Assembly (NCBI GenBank): GCA_045811525.1
Contig: JBJMTV010000030.1
Location: 248,001 to 312,000 of the forward strand
DNA length: 64,000 nt
Reading direction: 5' to 3'
Origin: VAZQ01 sp045811525
GTDB lineage: Bacteria > Pseudomonadota > Alphaproteobacteria > Rhizobiales > Xanthobacteraceae
In this document: positions 17,965 to 26,471 of the stretch, piece after piece
Layout of the letters: every line of letters starts with the position of its first letter
Position numbering within the stretch: the stretch's first letter is position 1
Translations under genes and position numbers: made by a program
The notes under the pieces: generated by a model
What the model was told of the DNA's origin: nothing
What the model saw: only the letters and a program-made list of their open reading frames with translations
The model's database searches: none

Positions 17965-19893
17965 ATGTGCGGCATCGTAGGCTTTTTTGACGCGAAAGGG
18001 CGATACGACGCCGTTAATCTGCAGCGCATCGCGCAAGCAATGGCGGACCAGGTGGTGTTCCGCGGTCCGGACGACAGTGGAACCTACGTCAATGAGACGA
18101 TCGGGCTGGCGCTGGGGTTCCGACGGCTCGCAATTGTTGATCTCACACTCGCCGGCCATCAGCCGATGCGCTCGTCAAGCAAGAGGAGTGCCATTGTTTT
18201 CAATGGTGAGATTTACAATGCGGCGGTGCTGCGCGCTGAGTTATTCGGGAGAGGCCTAGCGTTCCGCGGACACTGCGATACCGAAGTGCTCTTGGAGGCC
18301 TGCGAGGCATGGGGGGTTGAGCGCGCCCTCGATCGCGTTGTCGGGATGTTTGCGTTTGCGTTCTTTGACAATCGCTCGCATGTGCTGACGCTGGTCCGTG
18401 ATCGGCTGGGAAAGAAGCCCCTCTATTACGGGAGCTATAAAGGTTGCTTTATCTTTGGCTCGCAACCGCGCACCTTTTTTCCCCATCCTCTATTCGAGCC
18501 TGAGATCGATGGGCCAGCTCTCTCCGGCTTTATCCGGTTTGGCTATGTACCGAATCCGCGCACGATCTACTCCTCTATGCACCAGGTCCCGCCGGGTGGC
18601 CTCCTCCGGGTAAGCAAGGGCGGGAGGGTGGCGGTTGAAAGATACTGGCACGCAGAAAAACTCGCTGCGGCAGCCAAAGAAGAACCTGTCAACGACGAGA
18701 CCCAGGCCGTCAAAGAGCTTGATCAGCTTTTGCGGGCAGCAGTCGCGCAACGGATGATCGCCGACGTGCCGCTTGGAGCTTTGCTGTCAGGCGGCATCGA
18801 TTCCAGTCTTGTGGTTGCATTGATGCAGAGCCAAAGCAAGGACCCGGTCAAAACCTTCAGTATTGGATTCAAAGAAGAACAATACAACGAGGCCCCTCAC
18901 GCGAAAGCCGTCGCGCGGCATTTAAGAACGGAGCACCATGAGCTCTACGTGATGCCCGCTGATGCTTTGGCGCTCGTCAATGAGTTACCCGATCATTTCG
19001 ATGAGCCGTTCGCCGACTCGTCGCAAATACCCACGTTGCTGGTGTCGCGCATGGCGCGCCGGCAGGTGACCGTGGCCTTGTCGGGCGACGGCGGCGATGA
19101 GTTGTTCGCCGGCTATGCGCGATACGCTGAACTGGCAGATGTCGAGCGGAATCGAACAGGTGCGTCGAGGCGCGGCGCCTCGGAGCTCGCGCGATTAACA
19201 GCACTGCTGGCAGGCTCAAGCCGAGCGTTCCTCCCCGCGCGATTGCAGGAGCTGGCGTTGCGCTGGAGCACACGTTGGACGCACATGCGAATTGAGCACG
19301 TATATCGTGACATGGTTGCCCAGGGCTGGGATCCGGAATTGGCCATGCTTCAAAACAGTGAGGCACCGGCGGCCTCTTGGAATGCGGCTCTCGCGGACGC
19401 TTTTCCCGGCGCTGTCGAACGGTGCCAAATGATCGACACTCTGACTTATTTGCCCGACGACATACTCGTAAAAGTCGATCGAGCAAGCATGGCGTACGCG
19501 CTGGAAGTGAGATCGCCGCTTTTGGATCACCGCGTTCTGGCCTACGCTTGGCGCCTACCGCTCGCCCTCAAGATCCGCGAAGGCCAGCAGAAATGGGTGC
19601 TGCGCAAGGTGCTCGAAGCGTACGTTCCGAACGAGCTCATTGACCGTCCGAAAATGGGCTTTGGTGTGCCTATTGATGCCTGGCTCAGAGGTCCGCTGCG
19701 TCCCTGGGCGGAGGACCTGCTTGAACCGGTACGACTGCGGGAGGATGGCTTTTTCAATGTGCCGCTCATCCAATCCCGGTGGCGGAGACATCTCGCCGGA
19801 GAAAGCCACCAATACGGCCTCTGGTGCGTGCTTATGTTCCAGGCTTGGAAACGCCGGTGGATGGAGCAACCCCGGCGCATCGCAGCGGCGTGA
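17965..19893 (+). CDS. asnB: AsnB-type glutamine-dependent amidotransferase (copy 2)
   Basis: The 642-residue protein has the same plan as the copy at 8429: MCGIVGFFDAKG with nucleophilic Cys2, glutaminase motifs (FNGEIYNAAVLR, FRGHCDTEVLLEA), then LSGGIDSSLVVALMQSQSKD and SGDGGDELFAGYARY. The two copies share long near-identical stretches, including most of the C-terminus (DRPKMGFGVPIDAWLRGPLR here, with DSWLRGPLR in copy 1). They are therefore paralogs from one source. Like copy 1 it neighbours a GT4 gene, and it begins 47 bases after it. It is probably an amidotransferase of the glycan pathway, with plain asparagine synthesis as the alternative. Confidence 0.85.
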   Translation: MCGIVGFFDAKGRYDAVNLQRIAQAMADQVVFRGPDDSGTYVNETIGLALGFRRLAIVDLTLAGHQPMRSSSKRSAIVFNGEIYNAAVLRAELFGRGLAFRGHCDTEVLLEACEAWGVERALDRVVGMFAFAFFDNRSHVLTLVRDRLGKKPLYYGSYKGCFIFGSQPRTFFPHPLFEPEIDGPALSGFIRFGYVPNPRTIYSSMHQVPPGGLLRVSKGGRVAVERYWHAEKLAAAAKEEPVNDETQAVKELDQLLRAAVAQRMIADVPLGALLSGGIDSSLVVALMQSQSKDPVKTFSIGFKEEQYNEAPHAKAVARHLRTEHHELYVMPADALALVNELPDHFDEPFADSSQIPTLLVSRMARRQVTVALSGDGGDELFAGYARYAELADVERNRTGASRRGASELARLTALLAGSSRAFLPARLQELALRWSTRWTHMRIEHVYRDMVAQGWDPELAMLQNSEAPAASWNAALADAFPGAVERCQMIDTLTYLPDDILVKVDRASMAYALEVRSPLLDHRVLAYAWRLPLALKIREGQQKWVLRKVLEAYVPNELIDRPKMGFGVPIDAWLRGPLRPWAEDLLEPVRLREDGFFNVPLIQSRWRRHLAGESHQYGLWCVLMFQAWKRRWMEQPRRIAAA

Positions 19894-19948
19894 AAGGCGT
19901 GTGTATGTTCCTGGCCGCCACGGCGCACGCTACACCACGTTGCGATTG

Positions 19949-22600
19949 CTAGGGCGTCCCAGCCAAGGCCCTTTCGACAATGTCCTTCACATCAGGGGAA
20001 AGCGCTTTTGCGGTCTGCACGCGTCGCAACGCAGCCTCCGCCTGCACCCGACGGCCAGCCTCGAGCACGCGCCAACTCTTGAGTGCCCCCAAGAGCCGTG
20101 CTGCCACTTGCGGATTCTTCGGATCGAGGACAAGCACGGTGTCGACAACGAAATCGTAGCCCGCGCCGTCAACACGGTTGAATTCTCTCTGGTTGCCCAG
20201 GGCGAAGCTCCCGATCAGCGCGCGCACGCGATTGGGGTTGGCAAATGAAAAAGCGGAATGTCTGGTAAGCTTCTTGACCAGATCAAGGGTGCTTGCTTCC
20301 GGGATTGTTGCTTGCACCGTGAACCACTTGTCAATGATGAGCGGATCGCCGGCATAGCGAACGTAAAAGTCATCAAGTGCCGCTGTTCGCTCCGGCACGT
20401 CGTGAAGCGAGAGCGCCGATAATCCGGCCATCCGGTCAGTCATGTTGTCGGCGTCGGTATATTGACGCGCGGCAAGGGCAATCGCATCGCTCCGCCCGGT
20501 AGCCACCAATAGGTCAAGGCAGGTGTTGCGCAAGGCCCGGCGGCCGGCACCGGCGGCGTCCGGGTTGTAGGGCACCGGCTCGGAGAGCCGACGGTAATGA
20601 TCGAACAGCGGGCCGGCGAGGTGTCCGCCGATGCTGGCACGCAACGCTGACCGTGCCGCAAAAATTGCTTCCGGGTCAATGCCTCGGCCAATCTCGCGCG
20701 CAATATCGGCCTCGCTGGGCAGCGCAAGCATTAGTGCCATGAAAGCGGGCTCGAGCGAGCCGTCGGCGACCACCGATGCCATGGCTTCGAGCAGCCCTTC
20801 CGGGTGTGCGGCTGTGCCGCCACTGCTGTGTGCGGCGGTGTTCTCGACAAGCAGCCGTGTTGCCAATGACTGCATTGCCTGCCAGCGGTTGAAAGGATCG
20901 TTGTCGCGGGCCGCGAGCATGCGCAGCTGCTCTGGCGAGAGATTGGCCACGAGCTTGATCGGGGCGGAAAACCCGCGGTTGAGAGAGGGGATCGGCTGGG
21001 CATTGACGTCGCGGAAGGTAAAGGTTTCGGCAGGCTCGCGGATGGTCAGCACGCCTCGTAGTACCGGCGTTCCATCCTGGAGCGTCAACGGCGCATCATT
21101 GCCGTTCCTGTCAAGCAGGCCCACTGCAAGCGGAATCACCATGGGCGACTTGCTCGGCTGCCCTGAGGTGGCAGGCAAGCTTTGAACGACGTCCAGCCGA
21201 TAGCTGCGCGTGCCTGGATCATAACTGCCGTTGGCGATGACCTCGGGAGTTCCCGCCTGTGCGTACCACAGCATGAATTGCTTGAAGTCCACGCCGGAGA
21301 CATCCGCAAAGCATTGCACGAACTGCTCGACTGTCGCGGCTTCGCCGTCGTGGCGCTCGAAATAGAGATCCATCCCCCGGCGGAAATCCTGCGCTCCGAT
21401 CAGCGTTCGGATCATGCGCACGATCTCTGCACCTTTCTCATAGACGGTCGGCGTGTAGAAGTTGTTGATCTCACGATAGAGCGCCGGTCGCACGGGATGC
21501 GCGAGTGGTCCTGCATCCTCAACGAACTGATGCGCGCGCAAGACGCGAACGTCGCTGACGCGTTTGACGGCGCGCGAGCGCATGTCGGCGGTAAACTCCT
21601 GGTCGCGAAAAACTGTCAGTCCCTCTTTCAGACAGAGCTGGAACCAGTCACGGCAGGTGATGCGATTCCCTGTCCAATTGTGGAAGTATTCGTGGGCGAT
21701 GATTGCCTCGATGCGCTCGAAGTCGAGATCGGTCGCAGTCTCCGGCGACGCCAGCACATACTTGTCGTTGAAGATGTTCAGCCCCTTGTTCTCCATGGCA
21801 CCCATGTTGAAGTCGGAGACGGCAACAATCATGAACACGTCGAGATCATATTCGCGGCCGAATGCAGTCTCGTCCCAGCGCATGGCGCGCTTGAGTGCAT
21901 CCATGGCGTAGGTGCAGCGCGGCTCTTTGCCGGGCTCCACGTAGACCCGCAGTGCCACATCACGGCCCGATATGGTGCGGAAATGATCTTCGACGCAGGC
22001 GAGATTGCCGCCCACAAGCGCGAATAGATAGGAAGGCTTGGGAAACGGGTCGTGCCACACGACGAAATGGCGGCTGGTGCCAGGCACGTCACCCGCCTCG
22101 ACCAGATTGCCATTTGCGAGCAGCACCGGTGCCTCGGTCTTTTCGGCTTCGATCCGGGTCCTGTACACGGCCATGACATCCGGACGATCGAGAAAATAGC
22201 TGATGCGGCGAAAGCCCTCTGCCTCGCACTGCGTGCAGTAGATCGCACCTGAGCGGTAAAGGCCCATGAGGTTGGTGTTGGCGGAGGGATCGAGAATGGT
22301 TTCAAGCTCGAGCCGGAACGGTTGCTGGGGTGGCTGGGCAATGGTCAGCAGGTCGGGGGTTGCGACATATTGCTCCGGCGGCAAGGGCGTTCCGTCGATC
22401 CTGATCTCCGCAAGTGAAAGATCGTCTCCATCCAAGACCAGCGGCGAGGGGGGTTCCCCCACCGCACTCTCGATGGCGAGCGTCGCGCGGACCCGCGTCG
22501 CTGTCTGATCAAGGCTCACATCGAGCTCCACATGAGCGATCCGCCAGCTGGGCGGCCGATAGTCCTGGAGGCGGACGGGACGGCTTTCTTCAGTGCGCAT
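19949..22600 (-). CDS. pepN: Aminopeptidase N (M1 family)
   Basis: This zinc metallopeptidase removes N-terminal residues from peptides in the cytoplasm. The substrate-binding motif reads GAMENKGLNIFN. The zinc site HEYFHNW lies near residue 303, with the third ligand in LCLKEGLTVFRDQEF. The C-terminal helical domain continues to LSPDVKDIVERALAG. The start at 22600 (MRTEESRPVRLQDYRPP) gives 883 residues, matching the E. coli type length; an in-frame ATG at 22630 would add ten residues. It converges on the second asnB and diverges from a binding-protein gene. Confidence 0.93.
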   Translation of the reverse strand: MRTEESRPVRLQDYRPPSWRIAHVELDVSLDQTATRVRATLAIESAVGEPPSPLVLDGDDLSLAEIRIDGTPLPPEQYVATPDLLTIAQPPQQPFRLELETILDPSANTNLMGLYRSGAIYCTQCEAEGFRRISYFLDRPDVMAVYRTRIEAEKTEAPVLLANGNLVEAGDVPGTSRHFVVWHDPFPKPSYLFALVGGNLACVEDHFRTISGRDVALRVYVEPGKEPRCTYAMDALKRAMRWDETAFGREYDLDVFMIVAVSDFNMGAMENKGLNIFNDKYVLASPETATDLDFERIEAIIAHEYFHNWTGNRITCRDWFQLCLKEGLTVFRDQEFTADMRSRAVKRVSDVRVLRAHQFVEDAGPLAHPVRPALYREINNFYTPTVYEKGAEIVRMIRTLIGAQDFRRGMDLYFERHDGEAATVEQFVQCFADVSGVDFKQFMLWYAQAGTPEVIANGSYDPGTRSYRLDVVQSLPATSGQPSKSPMVIPLAVGLLDRNGNDAPLTLQDGTPVLRGVLTIREPAETFTFRDVNAQPIPSLNRGFSAPIKLVANLSPEQLRMLAARDNDPFNRWQAMQSLATRLLVENTAAHSSGGTAAHPEGLLEAMASVVADGSLEPAFMALMLALPSEADIAREIGRGIDPEAIFAARSALRASIGGHLAGPLFDHYRRLSEPVPYNPDAAGAGRRALRNTCLDLLVATGRSDAIALAARQYTDADNMTDRMAGLSALSLHDVPERTAALDDFYVRYAGDPLIIDKWFTVQATIPEASTLDLVKKLTRHSAFSFANPNRVRALIGSFALGNQREFNRVDGAGYDFVVDTVLVLDPKNPQVAARLLGALKSWRVLEAGRRVQAEAALRRVQTAKALSPDVKDIVERALAGTP

Positions 22601-22699
22601 GTGTTGGTCCGAGGCGAGTAGCAGGAGCATGGGCTGTGGCCGATGCGGCAGGGCCAGCCATGGCGGGGAAGATGCTTTTACTCATATATGATGGTGGGC

Positions 22700-22719
22700 G
22701 CCGCCGCATTAATGGCGGC
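22700..22719. repeat. Inverted repeat in pepN/TctC divergent promoter region
   Basis: GCCGCC and GGCGGC (6-bp arms) flank GCATTAAT. The element sits 100 bases upstream of pepN and 68 bases upstream of the binding-protein ATG, a plausible operator position. No regulator gene is adjacent. Confidence 0.35.
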
Positions 22720-22787
22720 CGCAACGTCGGTTCCCGCTTGTGGAGCCGGCCGACGCGAGGGAAGGTGTGGAAACTCCGGGAGATGTC

Positions 22788-23747
22788 ATGAGCAGCATTA
22801 TTCGAATTGGCCGCGGATGGATCACGCTGGTTGCTGTGATCCTGGCCACCGTCACCTCGAGCCTGGCACAAACGTTCCCCACTCAGCGCGTGACCATCGT
22901 GGTCCCGTTTGGTGCGGGCAGTCTCACCGACATCATGGCCCGCATCCTTGCCGACGAGGCAAGCAGGCGATGGGGTCAGCAGGTGCTGGTGGAGAACAGG
23001 CCGGGTCTGGCCGGGACGGTCGCTGCGGCCAAGGCTCCCCCCGACGGTCACACGCTCATGCTCACCTCAAACGGCCACACTGTGGCGGGCCTGGTCAACA
23101 AGAATCTTCCCTTCGACCCGATCAAGGACTTCGCCGGGATCACGCGGGTGAGCTCGGCCCCGGTCTACCTGATCGTTAATCCGGAGGTGCCGGCGAAAAA
23201 CCTGAAAGAGCTGATCGAGCTCGCGAAAGCGAAGCCAGGAACGCTGAACTTCTCGTCGGCTGGGCTTGCCAGCACGACCTTCATAGCCGGTGCCTTGTTC
23301 CGCAAAGCGGCGGGCGTGAACCTTGTCCATGTCCCCTTCAAAAGCGCGCCTGATGCAGTGACGGCAGTGTTAAGAGGCGATTCTCAGCTCTATTTTGTCT
23401 TCGTGAACCTGGCGAAAGAGTTGACGGATGCCGGAAAGGTGCGCGCCATTGCGGCGGCGACGACGGAGCGCCTGAAGGAGCTTCCGGACGTGCCAACGTT
23501 CACGGAGTCCGGGCTGAATTTTGTCTACGACTCGTGGTTCGGACTGATGACGCAGGCTGCGGTGCCACGCGAGATTGTCAAAAAGCTCAATCACGATATC
23601 GTCGAGATACTGCACAGCCCGGAGGTGCAGGCCAAGCTTGCGGCCCAGTTCGTCATCGGGCGCGCGGACACCCCCGAGCAGTTCGACAAGATCGTTGCCG
23701 ACGAGACTGCCCGGCTTGCAGAAGTATTCAAGGAGGCCGGCCTCTAA
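22788..23747 (+). CDS. Bug/TctC-family periplasmic solute-binding protein (orphan 1)
   Basis: ATG 22788 is preceded by GGGAG and gives 319 residues with a signal peptide (ITLVAVILATVTSSLAQ). The mature protein has the family signature FPTQRVTIVVPFGAG, then VENRPGLAGTVAA and FDPIKDFAGIT. These proteins bind carboxylates or small aromatic acids in the periplasm for tripartite tricarboxylate transporters. No TctA/TctB membrane genes are nearby, which is usual for these expanded orphan proteins. The ligand cannot be deduced. Confidence 0.88.
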   Translation: MSSIIRIGRGWITLVAVILATVTSSLAQTFPTQRVTIVVPFGAGSLTDIMARILADEASRRWGQQVLVENRPGLAGTVAAAKAPPDGHTLMLTSNGHTVAGLVNKNLPFDPIKDFAGITRVSSAPVYLIVNPEVPAKNLKELIELAKAKPGTLNFSSAGLASTTFIAGALFRKAAGVNLVHVPFKSAPDAVTAVLRGDSQLYFVFVNLAKELTDAGKVRAIAAATTERLKELPDVPTFTESGLNFVYDSWFGLMTQAAVPREIVKKLNHDIVEILHSPEVQAKLAAQFVIGRADTPEQFDKIVADETARLAEVFKEAGL

Positions 23748-23841
23748 AACGATTGCAGTCGGTTCAATCGATCGTCGTGCCGGCGCTCGGGGCCTTGACG
23801 ACAGGGTGGCGAGTGCTCCGATTGCGAAGTTTTCAAGCGCC

Positions 23842-25212
23842 TCATCTCGCCGGCTCAGCGTGGCCGATGACGCGTTTCACTTTGGGAAAACGTGAACGCA
23901 ATGCGCGTTCTACCTGGTCTACGTATTCGTGCACCTCGCCTACGCTCAACCTCGCGTCGACGGTGCAGTGAAAATTGACAATGTCGCCGCCATGCGCGTG
24001 GCGCACGCGCACATCATGCACCTCGCTCACGCAGGGCATGTTCGCGACAATGTCGCTCAATGCACTCGTCATGGCAGCCACGCAGTCTGGTGCGGCCTCG
24101 CGGCCCGGCTCATCGACAGGCTGCAGCGGCTCGATGTGCGTCTCCACCTCAACGTCGGCGCCGAGCTCCTCGCGCACCGCGTCCTCGAGCGCCGTGGCAA
24201 TGTCATGTGCCTCGCTGAGTGAAAGCATGCCGTCCACCTCGAGGTCGAGCGAAACCGCGAGGCGTCCCTCGATCGCGTGCACGGTGACGTGGTGAACGGC
24301 GAGCGCGCGGTTGCGGGCGATGACCATGATTCGCTCGTGCACGGTTTCATTGTCGAGCGCACGCGGCTCGGTGGTTACGGTCACCTCGGCCGCAGGACTC
24401 TCCGCACGCACCATATCGATGATGCGATTCTTCAGTGCAGCCACGCCTTCAAGCGGCAAGGTACGGCTCACCGCCACCACGAGGTCGACGAACAGCACGC
24501 CGCCTGCCTGTCTAAGGCGCAAGCGGTCGATAGCGACGACCCCGGCAATGCGCTCGATCATGGTCGCGATCTTGAGGGCGACCCCAGCCGGTGCGGTGTC
24601 GGTCAGGGTATCAATCGTGCGGCGCCCAAGCCGCCAGCCGGCAATCGAGATGAACACGGCGACGATGATAGCCGCTAGCGAATCCGCCCAAAGATAGCCG
24701 AGCGCGGCTGCAGCAAGGCCCGCCAGCACGGCGCAGGAGGACCACATGTCGGAGCCGAAATGCAGCGCATCGGCCTCGAGCGCCTCGCTCGACGTCTCGC
24801 TTGCCACACGGTAAAGCGCACGAGCACGAAAGAAGTCGACGACGATCGACACCAGCATCACGCCGAACGCCCATACCCTCGCCTCAATAGGTTGAGCATG
24901 GCCGCCGAACAGGCGCTGCAGTGCCTCCCAGCTCACAACCCCGGACAGCACGAACAGGAGGGCGGTCGCAACCAGGGCGGACACGCTCTCGACCTTGCCG
25001 TGACCATAGTGGTGCTCCTCGTCGGCAGGCTTGCCGGAGATGCGAACGGCGAAATAGGTCATTACGGTCGCTGCAACGTCGAGCAAAGAATGCCCTGCTT
25101 CCGAGAGGACGCCGAGCGACCCTGTGGTGATCCCAATCACCGCCTTGGCCAGGGTGAGGCCGCCCGATGCCACGATCGACGAGAGCGCGACCTGCTGCTT
25201 GGCGTCCACCAT
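23842..25212 (-). CDS. Cation diffusion facilitator (CDF) metal exporter
   Basis: The 456-residue protein has six membrane helices with the zinc/iron-type metal site: HSLLD in helix 2 (His41, Asp45) and HFGSD in helix 5 (His151, Asp155). A His-rich loop (EEHHYGHGK) follows helix 2. The cytoplasmic part is longer than in FieF/ZitB. It has one dimerization-type domain (about 205-290) and two further repeats (VHHVTVHAIEGRLAVSLDLEV and VHDVRVRHAHGGDIVNFHCTV). This tandem arrangement occurs in a known CDF subgroup. It exports divalent cations such as Zn, Fe or Mn by proton exchange. GGAG lies just before the ATG. Confidence 0.88.
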   Translation of the reverse strand: MVDAKQQVALSSIVASGGLTLAKAVIGITTGSLGVLSEAGHSLLDVAATVMTYFAVRISGKPADEEHHYGHGKVESVSALVATALLFVLSGVVSWEALQRLFGGHAQPIEARVWAFGVMLVSIVVDFFRARALYRVASETSSEALEADALHFGSDMWSSCAVLAGLAAAALGYLWADSLAAIIVAVFISIAGWRLGRRTIDTLTDTAPAGVALKIATMIERIAGVVAIDRLRLRQAGGVLFVDLVVAVSRTLPLEGVAALKNRIIDMVRAESPAAEVTVTTEPRALDNETVHERIMVIARNRALAVHHVTVHAIEGRLAVSLDLEVDGMLSLSEAHDIATALEDAVREELGADVEVETHIEPLQPVDEPGREAAPDCVAAMTSALSDIVANMPCVSEVHDVRVRHAHGGDIVNFHCTVDARLSVGEVHEYVDQVERALRSRFPKVKRVIGHAEPAR

Positions 25213-25411
25213 CTGCTCCTTGCATCCGAGCGGTAGCGGGGGTGCCGCGGGCCGTCAATGTGCCCTCCAGCACTCCCTGTCGCGTGCTGGCGTCGAGGAA
25301 CGATGCATTGACACGCGCGTCGTGCCCGGCTCCATCATGCGATGGGACGCTGCGCCGCGCGCGGTTTGCGGCCGGCCCACTCGCGACAGACACAATGCGG
25401 CGGACGCAGAC

Positions 25412-26383
25412 ATGGCGGCTATTCGCCTCGTTACCGCATCCATTCTGATCACCGTCGGGCTGTGGCCCTGTCCTGGCGGCGCTCAGGATTGGCCAGCGCG
25501 ACCGATTACAATTGTTGTCCCATTTGCGCCGGGCCCGCTGGACGTGGTGACGAGGCTCATCGGACCCAAGCTGAGCACTGCCTTGAGCCAGCCCGTGATC
25601 GTGGAGAACCGCCCTGGCGCCAATGGTGCGATCGGCTCGCTTGCAGTCTCCCGAGCGGCTCCCGACGGTTACACTATCCTATCCGCCACCGTTGGCACCC
25701 ACGTGACCAACGTCCATCTGACGAAAAACCTGCCTTACGATCCGGTGAAGGACTTTACGCCCGTCGTTGCGACCGTGGAGCCCGCGACCTGCCTCGTGGT
25801 CAACAGTGATCTCGGAGTAAATTCTATCGCCGACCTGGTGAGCCTGGCTAAAACGCGGCCGGGCGAGCTCACCTTCGGTACGTCTGGCGTCGGATCAGTG
25901 TTCCACCTCATGGGCGAGCTGTTCAGCCAGACTGCCGGCGTCAAGATCACGCACGTGCCCTATCGCGGTCTCGGGCCGGCCATGCAGGATGTGATAGGCG
26001 GTCACATTTCAATGGTTTTCACGTCTGTGTCGGCCGCACTTCCAATTCTAGCGGAGGGTAAGATCAAGGTCTTGGCCGTCCTGGAGCCAGCCCGTTATCC
26101 GTTAATGCCCGATACCCCGTCCATGAGCGAGGCTCTGCCGAGCTTTCGCAAGCCCTCGAGCTGGTTCGGCTATCTGGGCCCTCCCGCCATGGCGGCCGAC
26201 ATCGTCACTCGGCTCAATGGTGAGATCATCAAGGCACTGAACGCGACGGATGTACGGCCCAAGCTCGAGGAGCTCGGCTACGCGGTGATTGGCGGGAGCC
26301 CCGAGCAATTCACGGCGCTCATCGGCGACGGGATCGAGCGTTATGGGACAATCATCCGCGCTGCCGGCATTCAGCCAGACTGA
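25412..26383 (+). CDS. Bug/TctC-family periplasmic solute-binding protein (orphan 2)
   Basis: ATG 25412 gives 323 residues with a signal peptide (LVTASILITVGLWPCPGGAQ); the frame is open further upstream but that part overlaps the CDF gene region and is not protein-like. Family motifs are WPARPITIVVPFAPG, VENRPGANGAIGS, APDGYTIL and YDPVKDFTPV. It is a separate paralog of the protein at 22788 rather than a recent duplicate. No transporter membrane genes are present, so ligand and partner are unknown. Confidence 0.88.
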   Translation: MAAIRLVTASILITVGLWPCPGGAQDWPARPITIVVPFAPGPLDVVTRLIGPKLSTALSQPVIVENRPGANGAIGSLAVSRAAPDGYTILSATVGTHVTNVHLTKNLPYDPVKDFTPVVATVEPATCLVVNSDLGVNSIADLVSLAKTRPGELTFGTSGVGSVFHLMGELFSQTAGVKITHVPYRGLGPAMQDVIGGHISMVFTSVSAALPILAEGKIKVLAVLEPARYPLMPDTPSMSEALPSFRKPSSWFGYLGPPAMAADIVTRLNGEIIKALNATDVRPKLEELGYAVIGGSPEQFTALIGDGIERYGTIIRAAGIQPD

Positions 26384-26451
26384 GCAGCGCAGCAGACCCG
26401 ATCACAGACCACAGAAGCGAAAACGCACGTGGGCGGGCGGGCTGCGCTGCT
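26383..26451. repeat. Long-loop 11-bp inverted repeat between convergent genes
   Basis: AGCAGCGCAGC at 26383-26393 is exactly complementary to GCTGCGCTGCT at 26441-26451, with a 47-base loop. It spans the gap between the stops of the convergent binding-protein and VWA genes. It might act as a shared terminator stem, but there is no T-run at either side. Confidence 0.4.
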
Positions 26452-26471
26452 TCCGAACAGGCATAGGAATT

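Noticed and set aside
25124..25411. Extended N-terminus of the second binding protein
   Set aside because: It runs back into the CDF gene; a normal signal peptide begins at ATG 25412.
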